A stretch of 64,000 bases of DNA from Bolinopsis microptera (Eukaryota; Ctenophora; Tentaculata; Lobata; Bolinopsidae): the NCBI RefSeq assembly GCF_026151205.1, contig NC_087074.1, positions 17,460,712 through 17,524,711 on the forward strand. Direction: 5' to 3'. The translations under genes were made by a program, and so were the position numbers. Every line of letters begins with the position of its first letter. Position 1 is the stretch's first letter. Of this stretch, positions 1 through 13,200 are shown one piece after another. The notes beneath the pieces are model-generated. The model saw only the letters and a program-made list of their open reading frames with translations, had not been told where the DNA came from and made no database searches.

Positions 1-85
1 GTTGCGACACTGTTTCAAAAGTAGGCACAAAGTTAGCACAACTATTTCTGGTGAAAGTTATAGCTAGCAAGGCCTTCAGAGCTTA

Positions 86-316
86 ATGAACTGTGCAACT
101 TTTGACAAACTTAGACTAAGGATGCGGCAGCAAAAAAGAAACGTAAGATTCGTGGATCTTCCATGCTCGTCTAATGAAATAAGGCAGCATATTCGAAGGG
201 CATATTTCCAAGCAAGGTTGTGGCTCGAAGCTGAAACAGGGGATGCATTTAGAATCTTTGATGTTACAGAATATCGATACGACAACAACTTATCTCCTAC
301 TTGGTCCGCACTATAA
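86..316 (+). pseudogene. C-terminal fragment of a repeat-associated 'ADTR'-type protein
   Basis: The 76-residue open stretch contains DLPCSS, then IRRAYFQARLWLEA. That resembles the usual end (LPP...H..RA.YQ..IW) of large repetitive proteins common in cnidarian and other invertebrate genomes, whose middle part carries an EADTR...VRT motif. A middle-part fragment of the same kind is at 12754-13002. There is no upstream remainder here. The family assignment comes from remembered motif similarity, not a search. The fragment is too short to be functional. Confidence 0.3.
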
Positions 317-352
317 TGTATTGCCATTTTCAAACAAAATTTATAATAATAT

Positions 353-2620
353 TATATCCTTCTTGTCTTTGAATTATTCTTTATCTTTCTTTCTGTTTTT
401 ATTCTTTTTTATTATTTGTATCCTTTTTTTCTTTGCATTCATTTTGATTTTATCATGGTATGTTTTTCTTTCATTTTCTTGAATGACTTCTCAACGCCAC
501 GTTTCTTGACAGAAAAATAATAACCCCGCCCAATTTTTATTTTTAAGCCAATCAAAGCTTGATTTGAAAAATGTTGACCTACTAAACGTATCTTTACAGG
601 TTTGGTTCGAAGAACAGGAGCGAATAATGTATGACTTTATTGGTAGTTAGAGATCAAATAAACATGGAAAAGTAAATTTTTGCTGTTCCTTACACATGGC
701 AGGTTGAAATTTTACCAGTTTATTAAAACTTAACCGGGTTCACCAGAAGAAAGTTTTTAAAAAATCATACTTATCCCGTATCCCCCCAAAGTAGTTTGGG
801 GCGTACTATTTGGAACAAGCTATAAAATCCGAAGAATGAACCATTCAAAACATCATACCAAACAATATGTAATATTGATGTTAACAGAGGGCCAGTAAAT
901 GATTGCATCAAGCCGGGTACTTCCATTCAAGGTGCAATTAATAACTTTAACCATAACGAAAGAACTCCAACTGGAGTCACTCAAACCATTAGTGCAGGCT
1001 GATGACTCGGATCTGCAAATTGGAGACTAATAATATTTTACTACTTTTATAAATTTGTAGTAAGCTGAGCGGTGCTAAGGAATATTGTAATTTAAAACAT
1101 GATAATGATTTAATCTTTATAATATTATATATCTTTTTTGTCAGAAAAGTGTTGAAGAGGAGCACGTTGAACAGGATCAGGAGCAGCAAGATTTCACACA
1201 AATGCAGTGTGCGAATTGGATCAATATATTATGGAATGATATTATCATTTTTCATAATAGAAATAAGACCCACGCTAAAAATGTAGATATATTGTATATT
1301 ATTTTTTAATATACGATTATGACTTCTGTTTTGCCTTCAAAAATTTGTGTCCACGGTCACAATACGTTCAGTTTGAACGACCTTTTTATAAATGTAATTT
1401 CTTTCATCGGTAAGCTACAGTTGTTCTCTACAGAGAATCCAGAGAAGCTGGCGGTAAGTTATAATATGGTACTTAAAATAACAAATAAGACGGCATATTA
1501 TATTAATATTCTATTACTATATTGAAAACCCAAACTGATATTAATTAAATATTATAACTTCTAAAATTATGAAAAAAAATTCGTCATGATTCTATACTTT
1601 CTCTTTTATTTACGTTTACAATAAAAAGATTTTCGTTTTGATTAAACACTTATTATCACAGTTCCTGTCCCAACCCGTTTGCACTGATGCGAGGACAGGT
1701 GAACGGACGTCAGCTACAGAACCCGAATGCAATAAGGAGGATGCTGACATCACGCATCTTCGAAGGCAAGGCAAGGATCCTCAACGTGATGCCCGGAGAT
1801 AGGAGTTACCAGCTAGAGTTTGATGTTCGTGGGTGGCGCTACACCACCATCATCAAGAAGAAGCGCCCCACTTCGAGTGGATGGAATATCATCTGCAGCG
1901 TGGGTTGCTCACTGGAGCAAGAGTAGTCCTCGCGGCATCGAATGCAGTCCTGGGGTTCACAAGCTATATCCTTCTTATCTTTAAATTATTCTATCCTTAT
2001 CTTTCTTTCTGTTTTTATTCTTTTTTATTATCATTATCCTTTTTTTCTTTGTATTCATAATGGTTTTTATCATGATATGTTTTTCTTTCATTTTCTTGCA
2101 TGACTTCTTAACGCCACGTTTCTTAACAGAAACATAATAACCACGCGCAATTTTTATTTTCAATCCAACCAAAGCTTGATTTTAAAAATATTGACCTACT
2201 AAACGTATCTTTACAGGTTTGGTTCGAAGAGCGGGAGCGAATAATGTATGACTTTATTGGTAGTTAGAGATCAAATAAACATGGGAAAAGTAAATTTTGG
2301 CTGTACCTTACGGATGGTAGGTTGAAATTGTACCAGTTTATTAAAACTTACCCGGGATCATGAAAAGAAAGGTTTTTAAAATCATACTTATCCCGGATCC
2401 CCCCCCCCCCCCCCCCCGAATAGTTTGGGGCGAACTATCTGGAAATAGCTATAAAATCCGCAGAATGAACCATTCAAAACATCATACCACACAATGTAAT
2501 ATTGATGTTAACAGAGGACCAGTAAATGATTGCATCAAGCCGGCATATTATATTACTATTATATTACTATATTGAAAACCCAAACTGATATTAATTAAAT
2601 ATTATAACTTCTAAAATTAT
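353..2620. repeat. Two direct copies of an unclassified repeat
   Basis: A block at 353-916 is repeated at 1965-2543 with high similarity, including the shared stretches TGACCTACTAAACGTATC and GAGCGAATAATGTATGAC. The second copy runs on to 2620. That extra tail matches 1491-1570, so the first copy looks interrupted by about 575 bp at 917-1490. The second copy has a run of C at 2401-2417 where the first has only six. A T-rich tract (TTTTATTC-type) lies at the start of each copy. An open stretch at 1687-1926 lies between the copies after an AG acceptor-like site. I do not recognise its product. No transposase was seen, so the family is unknown. Confidence 0.6.
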
Positions 2621-3701
2621 TCGGCTAATATTCACCTATCGATATAATGCAATCCACTACGTCTTTACCTACAATAGAAAATAATCTCGCATTCTACAAG
2701 CGGTAACTATAATGAAGGGGTAAATTACCAAATGTAGGGAGCTGAACCGATATTGGTACAAAAATATTGGTCGTTAAAGAAACAGCCAAACTAAGTACGA
2801 GATAACGTACCTCAAACTGTGTCCCTCACTCAGCCACATTCTTCCTCAACAGGCGGGGGGGAGGGCTTATGTATTCGACCAGCTAAATCTCATTTACTAA
2901 TGCATTCCACCAGCTAGATCTTCTCACTTCGTTGCTCATCTCCGAATGAATGTTTTTATGAACCGTAGATCATCTGAATTTTACATGCTAGATTTCTAGA
3001 GAAATTGAATTATCAATTCATTTCATCGGTTTATCATCAATCATAAAATCAAATCTTTTATAAGAATTAAATGAACGGACTAGAATTTTATATTTGGAAG
3101 TGTTCTGATCGTGTTCAAGATTGAATTGACCAAGTTAAAATGCTCAAGTATTTGAAGAAAATAGTATAAGTTTATCAAATATAATACAAACAAAACTCCA
3201 CAAAAACTATAATATATATGTTTCAGCAAATTGGGGAGAGCATGTATAGTGTATACAATACATTAAACGTCCAATTAAACGAGTAAATAAATGAATTATT
3301 CAAAGGACCTTACTATTCAGCAAAAACAAAAAGCATAGTAAACGGTTACATGATCTTGAATTCTGATAAGTTAAAGTTCCATATATAAAGAGAATACAGA
3401 TACAGAAGCAAGGGATAGATGACACGTATTTGTGGGGTTTTCATGAAGATTTCAGTTTCTTCATCTGATACAGGTATGTCATGCCGTGTGGGATACTCTG
3501 AAATTTCAGTGTGTTAGAAAATCATCTGTTATATTATAAATCTTAGATAATTTGTTGATGTTAATCAAATGTTTATCAAAGTTGCTTGGGATTTGAGTTC
3601 TCTTAAACCTTTATAAAATTTAATTTCAAGGGTCAATACAATTAGGTATATTACAATAGTTTATAATATGCGATTACAGCGCGGATGAGATATGTTAAAT
3701 G

Positions 3702-4249
3702 TTAATTTATTGACGCTGTCCGAATGCGGTTGAAAGTTATTAAGTATTGAACCGCGGTAATACCACCACGGGAGGGGAAGAATAACTCAAGAAAGTTTAC
3801 CCCGACGCAAAGGTAGATTGTACCAAGGTAGGCAATAACGGCGATAGCAAGGAACAGATCGAACACTGCTGGTTTTACACTGAAATATGTCAGGTTAATG
3901 AATCTGGCACCTAGTTTAGCAAGTTTTACACTAACAATTGTTTATTCGTAAATCGTTATTATCAAACAATCAAGAATAATAAAAAATAAGAGCACATTGT
4001 CAATGTTTAGATTATATAACGGAATGCCACAAAATTGATTATGTAATATTTGAACGGTCCCTATAATAACAATAACAAGGTTAGTGGATGCCAACACTTA
4101 CTTGTTAAAGTAACCATGGTAACCTTAACCGGTACTTACTTGTACGCGAAGAGTTTCGTTTCAGTCTGATCGTAAAACTGGAACTCAGGATCCCTCTTGG
4201 ATGCTTTCAGTTCAGATACAATCACCTCGGAAGCGTATTTGGACAGCGT
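3702..4249 (-). CDS. NCLN: Nicalin exons 11-12 (C-terminal helix and anchor)
   Basis: Exon 11 (4249-4140) encodes KASKRDPEFQFYDQ, matching the conserved KRDPEF.FYDQ block of nicalin. Exon 12 starts at 3879 after TTTCAG and encodes VKPAVFDLFLAIAVIAYLG, the C-terminal membrane helix, then about 35 further residues to a TAA at 3704-3702. Both exons are separated from exon 10 by about 24 kb of repetitive DNA, which a gene finder could easily miss. A GT at GTCGGG|GTAAAC inside exon 12 could be an alternative donor. Confidence 0.9.
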
Positions 4250-7200
4250 CTGAAAAATAGGGAGTTAGTTTGGTGGGTGCTACAGAAGTGTGGGTATACC
4301 ACGTTTAAAATGTGATGTATACATACACATTAATGTAATGTATACATACACATTTATGTATTCCCAGGGGATTCCCAGTACTTTTGAGTTTAGACTCAAA
4401 ATTAACATTGGCGACGAGAATATGGGAGAATCATAACCAATTCATCTGTTTGATAATCGAACATTTGGTCAGATAGTCCAGCTAGTGATATTTTAACATA
4501 GGAAAAATTGTAAGGATCATTTTAATAGACTGATAACTTATTATGACATTGCTCAACTTATATGACATTGCTCAATGCTTATGTTAAATTTACTCATTCT
4601 CGTTATCTTTTTATTCTTTATTTTTTATTCTTTATTTTATATTCTTTCTTTTTATTCTTTCTTTTTTATTCTTTATTCTTTCTTTTTTATTTTTTTTATT
4701 CTTCTCGACTTTTTGGAACAGAGCTAAAACAATCGGACCCAGAGACTGGAATACAATCCGGTGGCAACAGAATCACAGCGGTCTAATTCTACAGGACGAT
4801 AGCTACTTACCATACGAGATGATTAGTTACATCCGTTCAAGGCTGCTTCATCTACGTATGTATTTACTGCTGGAAACCAAAGCAAAACTACACCATATTA
4901 CTTTATGCCTAAAGCGGACATTGTCGATATTTGCCAGGAATGGGATTTTAAGTATCCAACAGTTTTAGAAGATTCCCCTTGCTTTCTAACGCAACTTGCA
5001 AGATACCGCTCTCTAAGCGAGGCAAGATCTATCAAAACGAAGTTTTAAAAATTCTTTCTTTTTTATTCTTTCTTTTTTATTCTTTCTTTTTATTCTTCTT
5101 ATTTTTCTTTTATATTTTCAATATCTTATATATTTTCAATATCTTATAATGTCTTATAATATTTCACATAAAGTTATTGCTGTAATCTTATATGTATAAA
5201 AGTTTTGAATTTAACAAAAATGAATTATCCATGAAAATGGAAGAGAAACGTATGATGCCAAATTGCTCAAAGATACAAATGTATTGGACAATATTGCGGA
5301 ATATCCTAATACTTTTAGGTACCACAATCAATTTAAGAGAAGTAGTAGGTCGCAGATAAAACAGTGTTACAAGAATTATAACCACAAGTACAAACGCTGT
5401 CCTCCACCACACCTAGCTCCAGAACTAGAAGTAACTACTAGACATGAAAAGAAGGCCATTGAACACTCCAGTTCAACCTGGGAATATTTTACAAAGAAAC
5501 TGAAACCATGTAAACAGGCCGACGCGAGTGTACTCATCCGCTCAGTATAACTTGCTAAAATCATTTCTCCACATAACTTCCGACCAATCACTTGGTTTCC
5601 ATCATTTAGATTTGGGAATGAAAAAGACATCTTTGATGATGTGAACAAATTCGAGTCCAGCATGATTCGTTTTCAGAACCATTCCAGACTCGTCTGCTGC
5701 TGTAAACATTGAAAACTTTATAATTACTCTTCAGTAATGTGGTTATCAATGTTTTAGCTGCTATGTGAAGATAATAATTTTTACATATTAATAATCGTTA
5801 ATTTATTTAGAATAGTTTATTACGTCTTATTATCGCATTTCTTGCTCCATCTGGAGGCGATCGATTTTAACCCCATGGCGTGTTACACGCACCAGACGGA
5901 TATGTGTGTACAACGAGAGCTTCTCGCCATTGAGAAAGAAGGGGACCAACATTGCTGGTATTTGGCACCAGGCATTGATGGGAAGAGACGATGAAGATAT
6001 AGCAAGCGTTTTTGTACGTTTTATTAAGTTAGATTTGCATACGCTTGGACGTAAATATTCAAGCTTCAAACGCGGAAGGAGGCGGTTCGTTACACACGTG
6101 AGTAAAGACTACAGACATTAGATCAAATAAAGGATGGAACCAAATCTGGTCTACACCACACGATCAAATCTGGTCTAGACCACACGATCGCGGCCACATG
6201 ATAAAGCAGCGCCGGTTATCTAGTTTCATCTCTTTCGTCTTGTTCAATACGAGCATATAACGACAAGGTGTGTTTTTAACAAGAAAACCGGCTTTAGAAA
6301 ACTAATTATTATCATTTTACTTTGGAGAAGAATGTTCCTTTGAGTTCCAGGAATCCAGACTCCTTAAAAGAACATTGCACCATTTAGGCATTGTCCAATG
6401 TCCCCAGCCTCTTACTTGTGAAATAGTTGCCGAGATTCGCCTGATTAGTTTTGTGGCCGCATTCCGCAGGTGGGAGTCATATATTTTGATACTTTCTTTT
6501 AGTCTTGAATTATTTTATAGCTCCTTTCACGTTTACCCCTTTTACTAGTAGCAGTTTGATTTTCTGCTCTTGGGTAATTTTTAGCCTTATTTTTAGTATT
6601 TTTAAAAAACTCTAATCCTAGTTTCCCCTCCAGACCATGAGCAGCAGCCCCGAGTTTCAACCTAAATATAAAGAAAGGAGAAAGACGGGGAAGAAAGGGT
6701 AGTATTAAAGAGTATTGTATTGGATATTATATATATATAGTACGTTTAGTCGTTAAGTAGATTAGGTAAGTGTTCTTTCGGCATTTCATAGGACGCTACT
6801 TCATAGGACGCTGTAAATAAAGTGAACTAAAGAGAATTCTAACCATTCTACTTTACAACATACCAGAGATTTTGTTTTATCGTTCAGTTCCTGTATTCAC
6901 TACTTACTATACGTATCTCATTGATTTCTACAAAACTTTATCATCAATCATGATCGTGTCTCTGTTGGTTTTTATGTAAGTAAAGTACTTCAAGCTATTA
7001 CAGTTATAGTTAAGTTTGACTGTAACGAAGAAGGTATACTAACAGTAACAGCAACAGAAACATCAGGATTATTTCCCACCGGCTTTAGAAAACTAATTAT
7101 TATCATTTTACTTTGGAGAAGAAAGTGGAGGAAGCAAGTCTTATTGGGCTACCTAATATACGTATTGAAAATGGATCTGAAATAAATAAACATTGCCTCT

Positions 7201-10200
7201 AGACAACTTCCCCGCTGCTCACTAATTCCACCACCTGCTTTATATAATAAACACCCTAAGTCGAAGCGGCTGTGATTCAACATTTCACTGTCCATCAGTG
7301 TCACTTGATCACTCACGCGACTATAAAAAGACGGAAGGTAGTATGGCAGAGTTTGTGATGTACTACCATTATTTTAGGTTTTGCGGCGAAGAAAGATCAT
7401 GGGCCCGATGGTGGGCCTGATAGGGGGGAAGCCAAGGGGAAATTTGTAAATGGATTTGGTTCGAACAGCTCGGATGTGGACGTATAAGTCTCCATATCTT
7501 CAGACACCATCGGCAAAGCTCTAGACACGTTTAACAGTTTCGGACGAACAAATCCAATTTCTCCGTGACTAGAGTGGTCAAGAGAGCTATAGTGCCTATC
7601 ATTACTTTAAAACACTTGAGTTTGAACGTAGAAGTGGACATATCAATAGCCACTCCCGGCAAAAACAGGAGTCACGTAATCAACAACTCTCAACTGCTGA
7701 GAAATTACAGCACGCTCAGTTACCCTTTTGTTAAAGTGTTCAAAACTTATAAATGGTTCTTTGCGGGCACCAGGATGTTCAAAGCGTCCCAACAGGGTCT
7801 TTGCTCATATGCACACGTGACGCTCTTCCTCCACTTCCTTAGGAGAAAGAAATGGATCGACTACATTAACCCTCAAAAGGGAACAAGCTCTAACGATTCA
7901 GAATCTTTCATTCAAAGAGCTTCCTCAGTACTAGTGCAGTTCCTGTCTTACCTGTGCGACACAGATTTGACAGCACACATAATCCACCTGCGGTTAGATC
8001 CTAGTACGGATCTGAAGAGAAATCCGATATCAGGCCTCAACATCTTGGCCGTGTACGAAAATAAAAACATAGGACACAGCATGTCTTCTAAAAACTTGGG
8101 AAAATGCCAAGCAGCGTGCAGGATAATTCTCACTTCCTTATGGGCAAAGGAAGACATAGATAACAATTGTTCAATTGGAAAACTGTTCAACCGACCACCT
8201 TCTCAAGATGTGATCAATAAACTGAGCACTTCACTGGAGAAGGTAAAAGCGGAAGTCAAACTCATGTGCTAACTCCACCAGAGAATAGTCTTCACCGAGA
8301 GCATTGAGTACTTATAAAAATTTAGCGAATTTACATCAGTCAATTACTGTTTCACTGCTTAAATACCCAAATTATCCAATTTAAACATCCTAAACAAAAA
8401 TAAATCATTCCTCTTCTCATCGATTGTACTAGTATTCAATGCATAAATAATTTAGGCTTTTATAATGAAATTAGACTCCTCCTAACCACTAATCTTTCAG
8501 TAGCTACGGTAACCATGAAGACAGGCGTTTGGGCAGTAACAGAAATCTCAAACAATGAACACGTGGTCGAAACACTTCGTAGTCACTCACCAGACAATGC
8601 TTACTTTACTCTGGATCTACGGTTGCACATAACGGCTCCAAAACCCAAGTCATCTCCGAAGAAATCAGACACACCTAGGCTAATAAGCTTGCCCAAATTC
8701 GAACATTTCAATAGCAACTCCCAACATAAACAGAAGCATAGATGATACGTACGAACTCTACGAACTCCTCAGTGACAACGAACTCTACGAACTCATCAAC
8801 CCAAAATTACGAACTCTTGAGGAGTTCGTTTTGTACAACTTACGTAAAATGAAATATTGGGAAACACTTGGTGGTGGGACCCCTGAACTGCAAGAACTGG
8901 CCATTAAGCTCTTTAAACAACATACGTCAGCTTCCTTGTGTGAACATAATTGGAGCTCATTTGAGTATATATTCAATAAAAAGAGGAATAGATTGTCGAC
9001 TGATAGAGTTGAAAAGCTGGTTTACGTTCATGGAAATCTACGTTATTGTAAGTCAAAACAGGAAGTTCGCTGTTCCCATAAACATGCTTCAACAAGTCTG
9101 TTGAAGTATATTTCCGATGTTATGTCTGCTGAAAGTTAGTAAAATTTAACATTCTGTATTGCTCGTTATTTATTTATTTATACAAAAATATTATAGTTTT
9201 ATTCTTTATTTTTACCCCAATAAATATCTGAGATCATGCGAGAAATCCTGAGCTGATTACTTTTTTAAAAAACATTTTCCATGTTTTTTTTGAAAAATTG
9301 ACTAACGAACTCCAACGAACTCTAACGAACTCCAAATTTTGAACGAACTCCACGAACTCTACGCCAAAAATCAACGAACTCCGCATCTATGAACAGAAGT
9401 CACGTGATCAACAAAATTACTGAGAAAATACAGCACGCTTAATCACACTTTCGTTAAAGTGTTTAAAACATATAAATGGTTTTTCACTGGCACCAGGATG
9501 TTCAAAGCGTCCCAACAGGGTCTTTGCTCAAAAAGTATCAGTTTTTTGAAATAATTTTTACAGAATAATACAGAATACGTAATCAGCTTGTTAAGATTAT
9601 TTAAGACAATTTGTCTTCTAAAATTACCTATTTGGTATCAAAAGAATCAGAAACAGCGGACGTCCGCGTCACCAGTCACGGAGTACGACTCAAAGGGAAC
9701 ATTGTCAATAAAAGTAAGAAAGGAGGAGTTTGACAAAATTATACGTCCCAAACTAACCACTGTCACTATCCACATAACGGGAAGACACAAGAGGTCGACT
9801 GCGTCCTATTGGTAGGAGGAAGCTGTCGTATTTCATTGTTAAAAACAATCGTCGCAAACACCCTACCTAATGCATCACTGATCGAACTGATCAACGTGGA
9901 ACAAGCAGTCGCACTCGGTGCCGCCAAGCGAATTAGCCAGCTGCTGGGTAACCAAGATAGCATGGAACCAACGGAGATCACAGAAATGGCAAACCACACC
10001 CTCGGCATCAGCGTAATTGGACAATCTAAGACGGAAACTCCCCCCTCTTGTAAAGTTTTATCAAATTAAGAATTATACCGTAGGTTTACAAGGTTTACAT
10101 CGCTCTATGGTTACTTAATTACCCCAATCAAGGGCAACATATAAACGGGATTAGAGAGCACAATAAGAGAGTGCAACTTTACGTTTAATCCTGATCTCAC

Positions 10201-13200
10201 GGTATATTAACTGCTGAGTACCTTAACCCAGAACGGGTTGTTATTTACCTAGACTTAGGTTTTCAAATTTATACATTATACCCTGAAATAATGTTACTTT
10301 ACATCATTACCTTATCCAAACAGGATTTCATATAACGTGTCTCCTTTGCATTTGTACTCACTTACATATCAAACTAAATACAGCCCCCTTTAATCCAACC
10401 TGAGTAGCTCTACATAATAAACGACGGGTTCGTCCCAAGAGGAATCAAACTACCAGCTACGCGGGAGAAGGGATTTACTACCAGCGTAGTGTTATGGAGT
10501 GCGTATATCAATCTTTCATACGCTATATAATCAATATGGTACACCGTACAAGGTTCATGATTTAGTTTGGAGATTAACGGGGAAGTTCGAAAAAGGTAGC
10601 AGAAAATGGCAACGTAGGTACGATGGACCTCGTGTATTTTTATAACAACAATCTAACACTTCGTACAAAACCAAACACGTTAAAACAAAAAAGGACGAAA
10701 TAATTCATTTTAATAGACTAAAACAAGCTCACCCTGACACTGACACACTCAATAATTATTTAGACTTGACATTTATGGGGATACAAACACAGACCCTCAA
10801 CGAGAGGACACTGATGATGACATATTACCTGGAGACGAGGCTATAGTTATTGCATGCCGAGCACCACAACCTGTAGTTAACCGCCAAAATCTGCCAATTG
10901 CACGTCCTAATAACAGGCCAGCTATACCCATTAGACGAAATAGACGTGTGGGACAATATAATTTGCGGCAAAGACGTGTCACAACCAGCGTGTAGTGCGA
11001 TATGTATAGTAACAATTACTTTAATTGCAATTAAACGTATCTTAATCCACGTTTTACATGATTATATTTTTAAACAAATGATATTGATACCCTGCTTTCA
11101 TGTGACCGTGTTTTATTCTCAATCGTCATTTAACTTGTTAGTTATAGAATGTTTCATTAATCAATAATGTTATCTTTTAAGAATCTGTTCACTAGCATAA
11201 CAATTTACCCTTATTCAATTGCTCACTCTTAATACTTGACAGAACAAGTATTCAGTATTTATGAAGTACGGAATCCAAGGTTACGTAACAGAAGGCCTGT
11301 TTGAAATTGAAAACGGCTGTTTTCCGCACACGCAAGACATTCCGACGTCGCGGGATGACTGCCAAGTGGAGCCCCACTTTACTGCCATGTACAAGGATCT
11401 CAACCTGATTCTGACGTCCTCGTAATCGCACACATTGTGTTTATAATCGTATTATATATATAATTATCACCATGTAGCAATGCTTTGAGTTTTATTTTAA
11501 TTCGGTCACCAAAATGATGTCGGACTGCGGAGTGGAGATTACGTATGAAAAAACTTGGTAAGTCTTACTTCCCATAATATGACCCCCTCATTCTTTAATC
11601 GTATAACGGCATGTGTGACTCACCACCAATTATAACCTTGCCAATCTTAGTAGCATGTCGTGCACTACAAGTAGAAAGGCCGTCGTGGGCACCATGCCCA
11701 GTCGAGACAGGACGTTACGACTAAACGTCCCAAGCGAATTCGTACGACAAAAAAATTACTTACGAAAAGACCCGGAATGTTTTACGGCGGGTCAAGATCG
11801 TTGGCTGATTGGAGCGACAAGCATCCTCCTGTCAGTTGTCAATTCTTCAAGTCAATAAGCTAATAATAAATCAAGATTCTAATCGATAATCACATAAAAT
11901 AAATCGTTTTAAAATATCCTTTTATTAAAGTATTAACAGGATGATGTCACTTGTGAAGATTAAATTACTCCCGACAATTATCATGTCCACGAGCGTGGAC
12001 GAAAAGGGGACACATATGTGTAGGAAATGTAATAGGAGAAATCTACACTATAACAATTTATTTATAAAATATAATTCAGTCAAGTGTGGGGCAGCACTAA
12101 AAAGGCCAATGGTCCATTGTTACAGTTGTAACAATCTAACCCCCCAATTGAATACCTATTGCTATCATTGTGGATGAAGCACTGCCTGGCAGGTAGATTG
12201 TGTACAATATATGTTACGGAAGGAGAAACAAAGGAAGCAACCACACTACTCAACTACTGAGTAACCACCTGCACCCTGCGGCAAGGGTAGCTCGGGTTGC
12301 AGTTTGGTAAGGAGGTGGACCCTGGAGAGTGCTCGAACTTACAACAGGACAACTAGGTCCTCTACGCCGAAAAAAAAACACTGTTAACAGGTGATCTCTG
12401 TTGTAATTATACATTTGATAGATAATTAAAAATGTATTAGCGTAATATTTAATATTTATGAACAGCAGTTTAACCGTTAGTTATCAGTATGTACTTCTTA
12501 GTTCTTGTATTAAAAAGCACAGCTTTGCGGGCGAGAAGAAACCGGTGAATAACAATATGCTTTCCTGAACGAATCTTCAAAAAAGGTAAATAATACAACA
12601 ATTTCCATATTATACTACCAGTGTATGGAGTTGATAAGTCAATAAAAGGACTGTTTATGGGACGATAAGCCAAACTCGCTCGGCTCAAGGGGCTTCATCC
12701 AGCAAGAAAAGTTTCACTATAATTTTCTGAAAAACTCGGAGAACAAGAATGATATGTACGAGATGTTTATTGCTTTCTTGTACGAAGCCTCGGAAAAGAT
12801 TGATGATATAACCATCTTCATCACCTCAAACAGTGAAGTTCTGATCAACCAAGGAGAGGCTTCATTCGACGAGTGCAATCACATCGAAGCGGACACAAGG
12901 GTTGCTCAGTTTGTCATTGCATCAATCAAACTTGGCAAGACGAAAATTCTTGTCAGAACTGGAGTAGAGAGTAGAGACAGTGCTACTGTTAATCAGATAT
13001 AAAAGTTGTATTGTTTACATCGTAGAGGTCAATAATTCATCAATCATAACTTTAATGCAGAGTATTTTATTAATGTATAATTTATATCATTTCGTTATTG
13101 AGAACACACCACACCTCGTCCCGATCAGATCAGGACAAGTAGCTGCAAAACAACCGACACAGAAACCACACTGGAAGACACACCAAAACCAGATGAACTA

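Larger units (their letters stand above)
8620..9537 (+). pseudogene. Second, diverged TENT4-like fragment split by a hAT insertion
   Basis: 8700-8736 and 9392-9537 are two halves of one sequence similar to 7640-7803 of the neighbouring TENT4-like pseudogene. The first half has TTTCAATAGCAACTCCC and the second has ACCAGGATGTTCAAAGCG. The halves become continuous when the hAT element (8737-9391) and one copy of its 8-bp target duplication are removed. The similarity ends after GGTCTTTGCTCA, so only about 180 bp of the core remains. An open frame at 8515-8745 runs into this fragment but is not recognisable in its first part. Confidence 0.6.
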
